A stretch of 64,000 nucleotides of DNA from CAXBNB01 sp965267535 (GTDB lineage: Bacteria > Bacteroidota > Bacteroidia > Cytophagales > Cyclobacteriaceae): the NCBI GenBank assembly GCA_965267535.1, contig OZ254082.1:3410001-3474000 (forward strand), given 5' to 3'. This document shows, piece after piece, positions 60,081-64,000 of the stretch (position 1 is its first letter; each line of letters begins with the position of its first letter). The notes below the pieces were generated by a model. That model ran no database searches, was not told where the DNA came from, and saw only the letters and a list, made by a program, of their open reading frames with translations. Made by a program: the position numbers and the translations under genes.

Positions 60081-63000
60081 TTAAAATTCAACATTTATTC
60101 CTAGTGAATAACTCTTTAGTAGCGGCCTGCCTGCTCTAAATCCTATACCGGTTTCCGGGTCACTACCTTGCCACTTTGTCCAGGTCATTAGGTTTTTTCC
60201 GCTTACAAAAAGCTTTAAGCTACTTACATTGATCTTTTCAATGATATCTGCCGGAAAAGTATAAGCGATGGATACATCCTGCAAGCGCACAAAGCTTCGC
60301 TGATTATATGGGGTGCCACCAAACTGAGATGATGTGTCCAACCGTCGATATTTTGCATTGGGGTTTTCCGGCATCCAGTAATCCCACGCACCTTTTGGCA
60401 CATTACTATAACTCAATTGATCTCTTTTTTCCCAATTTCCATAGGCATGAGGGGCGTCATTGCCCATATAGTAATTTTTACCTCCCTGTATAGAATTAAT
60501 AAAAACATAGAAGCTTAAATTTTTGTAGGAAACAGTATTGGCGATTCCAAATCTATATGAGGGGTCAACATATCCCAATATTTTTCTGTCTTCGAGCGAA
60601 GATATGCCTTCGTCTCCATTAAGATCGTTGAGCTTATATGTACCCGGCAAAAAACCACTCCATATAGATCCATCTTCCTGATCAGCCAATTGCCACATGC
60701 CTACAACTTCATAATCATAAATCACATTTTGTGGCTCCCCTATAAACAATCCATTGCCAATCAAATCATCTTCTTTCCCGTCATTGTCATTGTCTACACC
60801 TAATATAGATTCTATCTTATTCCTTACTCTATTAAAGTTTACGGAGGCATCCCATCTCCAAGAACCGCTATTTAGCAATGATGAAGAAAGTGTCAGTTCA
60901 ATTCCATTATTGGATACACTTGCTATGTTATCGTTGATTGTTCCAAAACCAGTAATGGCAGGTAAAGCAATAGAAAAAAGAATATTCTCTGTTTTGTTTT
61001 TGTAGTACTCCACACTACCTCTAAATCTCGAATTAACTAATTCGAAATCCATACCTATGTTGGTTCCGGTTGTAGTCTCCCAACCCAGATTTGGGTTAGA
61101 CAAGGATTGGATAGATTGCCCTTGGAAGGTCTGTCCTCCATCTCCAAAAACAACACTAGGGCCAGAGCTTACCACTGCCGCTGTGGCATATCGCCCTACC
61201 CCTCTTCTACCAGACTGCCCATACGACACTCTGAGTTTGAGAAAGCTCAACCACTCCAAATCATTGACAAAGGCTTCATCGCTGATCACCCAGCCCAATG
61301 CCAACGTAGGAAATACTGCTGTTTTATCATTTTTTCCAAATCCAGAAAACCCATCACGCCTAACGGTACCCGTAAAGTAATAACGATGATTGAAATTATA
61401 GAGCAACCTAAACATCTGATACAAACTAGTTTCTTGTTGCTTTGAAGAGGACACAGTATTAAGTGTTGGATCTCCAGCCTGCAGCCTGTTATACCCTAAA
61501 AAATCGACTGCAAAATTTTGAGCACGGGCATTCACAGAACTCAAGTCTCTCTTTTCCACACCATACACCAGGGTAGCGTTAAAATTATGAACATCCGCGT
61601 ATGTTTTTTTGTAGCTTACAATATTGTCATAAGTCCAATCCCAGTTTTTTGAGTTGTTTTGATATGCTACCCCTGTAAAATTGGCTGAATTTGGATCAAA
61701 ACGTCTTTGATCAAAAGTTCTGTAGTTATTAGCATAATTTATTCTATAACTCAGCCCATCGATGGGCAAATCTATCTCAGCAAACAGAGTACTGGACAGG
61801 TTCAACCGAACATCTGAGTCTTGTATACTTAAGGTTAAAAATGGGTTTAACCATCCCCCCTCGGGTTTAGGGATATAATTTCCTTCTGCGTCTCGTATTG
61901 GTGCCCAGGGTTGTAGAACAAATGGTACATCTGAGCCGGCATCCTGTCCTGAATAGTCGCTTACGGCTACAAAAGTCTGAGAGCCTAACTTAAGCCAATC
62001 GTTTATTTGGGCATCTACATTTACTCTGAAATTATATTTCTTATACTTGTCGTTTTTGATAAAAGCAGACTGATCCGTAAATCCTCCAGACATAAAATAA
62101 CTTACCGATTCTCCTTTGCCCGCAACGCTGAGGTTGTGTGTACTTACATGCCCGTTTCCTGTTAGCAAATCATACCATGGAGTATCCAGGCCATCGGCAT
62201 AGCCTTCAGAAATTTCCAGTGTTTTAAAATTATTTTGCCACACATACGACGGGTCTACCTGCAAGTAGTCAGGAGCTATTCGTCCGCCTTCGTTCCAAAA
62301 TATATCGGGGTAAAACTGCTCTAACTCAGCAGCATTCATTGGTTCAAACTTATTGGAAGGGGTTTGGATTGTATGGCTGGCTGAATAATTAAAAACCGGT
62401 TTAGCGGACGAATTGCCACTTTTGGTAGTAATTACTATTACTCCATTGGAAGCCTGAGACCCATAAATAGCTGCCGAACTGGCATCTTTTAGAACATCGA
62501 TAGAAGCAATGTCAGCACTGTTGATATCGACAATACTCCCCCGGTAAATAATACCATCTAATACGATAAGCGGAGCGTTATCACCTCCGTTGCTGGACAA
62601 TGTACTCTGACCTCTTATCGAAAGAGAGGGATTTTGTCCGGCATTGGTTACAGCTCCTACATTTAACCCTGCTATAGAGCCCTGCAAGGCCTGCACAATG
62701 GATACATTGGGAAACTCATTCACTCTATTGAGTTCAGCACTTGAGACGGCTCCTGTAAGGTCTTTCTTCGTAACAGTACCTCCATACCCAATAACTACTA
62801 CTTCTTCGAGTTGTTCTGCATCTATTGCAAGCTGTATGTCAATAACACTACGTCCGGCAATATCTACTTCCTGTGTCTTATACCCTACAAAGGAAAAAAC
62901 CAAGGTAGCTGATTCTGGTATATTCAGCTTATAGCTGCCATCCAGAGCTGTAGTAGTACCGATAGCCGTACCTTTTACTACAATAGATGCTCCGGGAAGA

Positions 63001-63449
63001 GCTTCCCCGTTTTCGTCCGTTACTTTACCGGTTATGTCTTCGTTGCTAACTATGATTACTCCGCTTTTTTGATTAGTAAGTTGTTGTTTTGTCTGAACAT
63101 TGATATTGCGGTTGATCTGCCTGAACTGAAGCTGAAACTCCTCCGACAAGTCTAAAAGCACATCATAAAGGGGTTTGTTTCGGTACTGACCATTGAATTT
63201 GGATTGGGTATTCAGGTCTTTTTTGTTGTAGACAAACTCAAGGCCGGACTGCTCCTTGATCTTGCTGAAAACTGTGGTAAGTTTTTCGTTTTCAAATTTC
63301 AGGTCTACCTGAATATTCCTTACGCTCATATTATTTTGAGCGTTGGTTTTCACTGAAGCCAAAATGGCACCACTAAACAGTATGAAAACAAGGAAAGTAT
63401 TAAGTGTATACACCAGAATTTTATTAATCGGTAATAATTTAAAATTCAT
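60081..63449 (-). CDS. SusC-type TonB-dependent receptor with STN domain
   Basis: A 1122-aa outer-membrane transporter. Signal peptide starting MNFKLLPINKILVYTLNTF and ending KTNAQ, STN domain (VFSKIKEQSGLEFVYNKKDL), carboxypeptidase-D-like domain, TonB box EEVVVIGYGGTVTKKDLTG, plug (PLIVLDGIIYRGSIVDINSADI) and a complete barrel ending KSYSLGINVEF. An upstream in-frame ATG at 63506 would add 19 residues before the signal peptide and is rejected; the chosen start aligns with the other SusC starts. FecR lies 159 bp upstream. Confidence 0.96.
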   Translation of the reverse strand: MNFKLLPINKILVYTLNTFLVFILFSGAILASVKTNAQNNMSVRNIQVDLKFENEKLTTVFSKIKEQSGLEFVYNKKDLNTQSKFNGQYRNKPLYDVLLDLSEEFQLQFRQINRNINVQTKQQLTNQKSGVIIVSNEDITGKVTDENGEALPGASIVVKGTAIGTTTALDGSYKLNIPESATLVFSFVGYKTQEVDIAGRSVIDIQLAIDAEQLEEVVVIGYGGTVTKKDLTGAVSSAELNRVNEFPNVSIVQALQGSIAGLNVGAVTNAGQNPSLSIRGQSTLSSNGGDNAPLIVLDGIIYRGSIVDINSADIASIDVLKDASSAAIYGSQASNGVIVITTKSGNSSAKPVFNYSASHTIQTPSNKFEPMNAAELEQFYPDIFWNEGGRIAPDYLQVDPSYVWQNNFKTLEISEGYADGLDTPWYDLLTGNGHVSTHNLSVAGKGESVSYFMSGGFTDQSAFIKNDKYKKYNFRVNVDAQINDWLKLGSQTFVAVSDYSGQDAGSDVPFVLQPWAPIRDAEGNYIPKPEGGWLNPFLTLSIQDSDVRLNLSSTLFAEIDLPIDGLSYRINYANNYRTFDQRRFDPNSANFTGVAYQNNSKNWDWTYDNIVSYKKTYADVHNFNATLVYGVEKRDLSSVNARAQNFAVDFLGYNRLQAGDPTLNTVSSSKQQETSLYQMFRLLYNFNHRYYFTGTVRRDGFSGFGKNDKTAVFPTLALGWVISDEAFVNDLEWLSFLKLRVSYGQSGRRGVGRYATAAVVSSGPSVVFGDGGQTFQGQSIQSLSNPNLGWETTTGTNIGMDFELVNSRFRGSVEYYKNKTENILFSIALPAITGFGTINDNIASVSNNGIELTLSSSLLNSGSWRWDASVNFNRVRNKIESILGVDNDNDGKEDDLIGNGLFIGEPQNVIYDYEVVGMWQLADQEDGSIWSGFLPGTYKLNDLNGDEGISSLEDRKILGYVDPSYRFGIANTVSYKNLSFYVFINSIQGGKNYYMGNDAPHAYGNWEKRDQLSYSNVPKGAWDYWMPENPNAKYRRLDTSSQFGGTPYNQRSFVRLQDVSIAYTFPADIIEKINVSSLKLFVSGKNLMTWTKWQGSDPETGIGFRAGRPLLKSYSLGINVEF

Positions 63450-63462
63450 ATCTTTACATGTT

Positions 63463-63589
63463 TTTAATGTAGTTGAAAATTGCATTAAAGGTCTTTCCAA
63501 CGTCATCAGTTGATCTGGGTCGCACTTGTAGATACTGATGAAAGGAAATCATGCAGCAGTGCTCCTGGAGCATTGCTGTTTTGCTTTGT
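63463..63589 (+). ncRNA. Predicted antisense RNA opposite the susC leader (locus 3)
   Basis: Prediction only. Plus-strand TATCTTTA (63449-63456), one base off TAnnTTTG, overlaps the susC start codon. An 11-bp stem CAGCAGTGCTC (63555-63565) / GAGCATTGCTG (63569-63579), then TTTTGCTTT, forms a plus-strand terminator; one pair is G-U in plus-strand RNA and A-C in minus-strand RNA. A second hairpin with CATCAGT/ACTGATG and ATCT/AGAT pairs lies before it. Confidence 0.4.
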
Positions 63590-63607
63590 AAAACACTATA
63601 TCATTGG

Positions 63608-64000
63608 CTATTCATTTAGGTTTAAGAACTTGATTCTAATGTCTTGACCGGTCACCCTATATTCGAACCTAAGTGTGTATGAAAGTGATTTCAATACATT
63701 TTCAAGTGGCTCGTTGTAGTAATTGGCTGAAATGTCTACTTCTTTTAAGGATTGATTTTCGAAAGTTACATTAACGCCATACCAGCTCTCTAATTTTTCT
63801 TCTATCGCTTTGGTATCGGCATCTTTCAAAACAAACACACCGTCTTTCCAACCCGTGATTTCTTCCAATACAAACCTCTCTTTGTCGAGTGTTTTTTCTG
63901 TCTTGTTATAAGTCACTATTTCATTTGGATTCAAGACAATTTTTCTGGTATCAGAGGGCGACTTGCTCTTGCCGGTCACCTGTACCTTGCCACTGACTAC
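63608..64000 (-). CDS. FecR-family anti-sigma factor (N-terminus cut by window edge)
   Basis: C-terminal 130 residues of an anti-sigma protein; the frame stays open to the right edge. The end of the FecR domain reads SGKVQVTGKSKSPSDTRKIVLNPNEIVTY, shown in blocks, then the DUF4974 domain with GWKDGVFVLKDADTKAIEEKLESWYG and LSYTLRFEYRVTGQDIRIKF. It should pair with a sigma factor beyond the window and controls the SusC/D-sulfatase locus downstream. Confidence 0.9.
   Translation of the reverse strand, partial: VVSGKVQVTGKSKSPSDTRKIVLNPNEIVTYNKTEKTLDKERFVLEEITGWKDGVFVLKDADTKAIEEKLESWYGVNVTFENQSLKEVDISANYYNEPLENVLKSLSYTLRFEYRVTGQDIRIKFLNLNE

Noticed and set aside
60754..61445. Plus-strand reading frames of 80-110 codons inside the susC gene
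   Set aside because: They are shadows of the long receptor frame, without domain features, signal peptides or promoter context.
1..64000. tRNA, rRNA, riboswitch, CRISPR, integrase or transposase genes
   Set aside because: No recognisable cloverleaf, rRNA segment, repeat array or mobile-element protein was seen on either strand when reading by eye; a covariance-model scan would be needed to exclude small RNAs.

Overview
The window reads as a Bacteroidota chromosome, most likely a marine or otherwise environmental Cytophagales-type bacterium. It carries three SusC-type receptors (one cut by the left edge), each preceded by a FecR-type anti-sigma gene, plus two SusD lipoproteins and two ECF sigma factors. 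It also has Bacteroidota-specific lipoproteins (DUF4374, DUF4998, DUF4959/DUF5000, DUF6786), AT-rich leaders without clear Shine-Dalgarno sequences, and several matches to the Bacteroidota -7 promoter element TAnnTTTG. A sulfatase and a GH117/GH43-like enzyme point to sulfated, possibly algal, polysaccharide as food. No tRNA, rRNA, CRISPR array, intact insertion sequence or prophage was seen.

Layout. 1-5.2 kb (minus): the end of a sigma / FecR / SusC cassette, with a 29-bp repeat before both the sigma and the FecR gene that looks like an autoregulated ECF promoter. 5.6-12.0 kb (plus): a xylose operon encoding a xylulokinase fused to a coiled coil and a LuxR-type DNA-binding domain, a second ordinary xylulokinase, xylose isomerase and a sugar:H+ symporter. 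The fusion protein is the most unusual gene here: a sugar kinase that is probably also the pathway regulator. 12.1-20.7 kb: mixed genes, namely an amidohydrolase, an esterase lipoprotein, a GH20 hexosaminidase, an EEP-fold lipoprotein, a small outer-membrane barrel, an aspartyl protease-PDZ protein and a Tat-exported sugar isomerase-like protein.

20.9-30.1 kb: an iron/xenosiderophore uptake locus resembling Bacteroides xusABC (TonB receptor, DUF4374 lipoprotein, PepSY membrane protein). Here the PepSY protein is fused to an NADPH flavodoxin reductase and joined by DUF2271 and ankyrin proteins. A divergent AraC regulator has a candidate two-copy direct-repeat operator next to the receptor promoter. 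30.2-36.4 kb: small stress or housekeeping genes, a secreted FAD oxidoreductase coupled to an unknown partner, and a membrane-tethered PKD protein with a possible DNA-binding head.

36.9-54.2 kb (minus): a polysaccharide utilization locus with ECF sigma, GH117-like, GH116, a COG0523 GTPase, FecR, SusC, SusD, DUF4959/DUF5000, DUF4998 and DUF6786. 54.3-64 kb (minus): a second such locus with FecR (cut by the right edge), SusC, SusD, a DUF5703 glycosidase-like protein and a sulfatase.

Two patterns cross gene boundaries. Each of the three FecR-SusC spacers holds an intrinsic-terminator-like hairpin pointing opposite to the genes, with a TAnnTTTG-like element on that same opposite strand at the susC start codon; this predicts three antisense RNAs of about 120 nt. 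Second, two diverged copies of an imperfect palindromic element sit in the two convergent intergenic spacers at about 13.7 and 36.8 kb.
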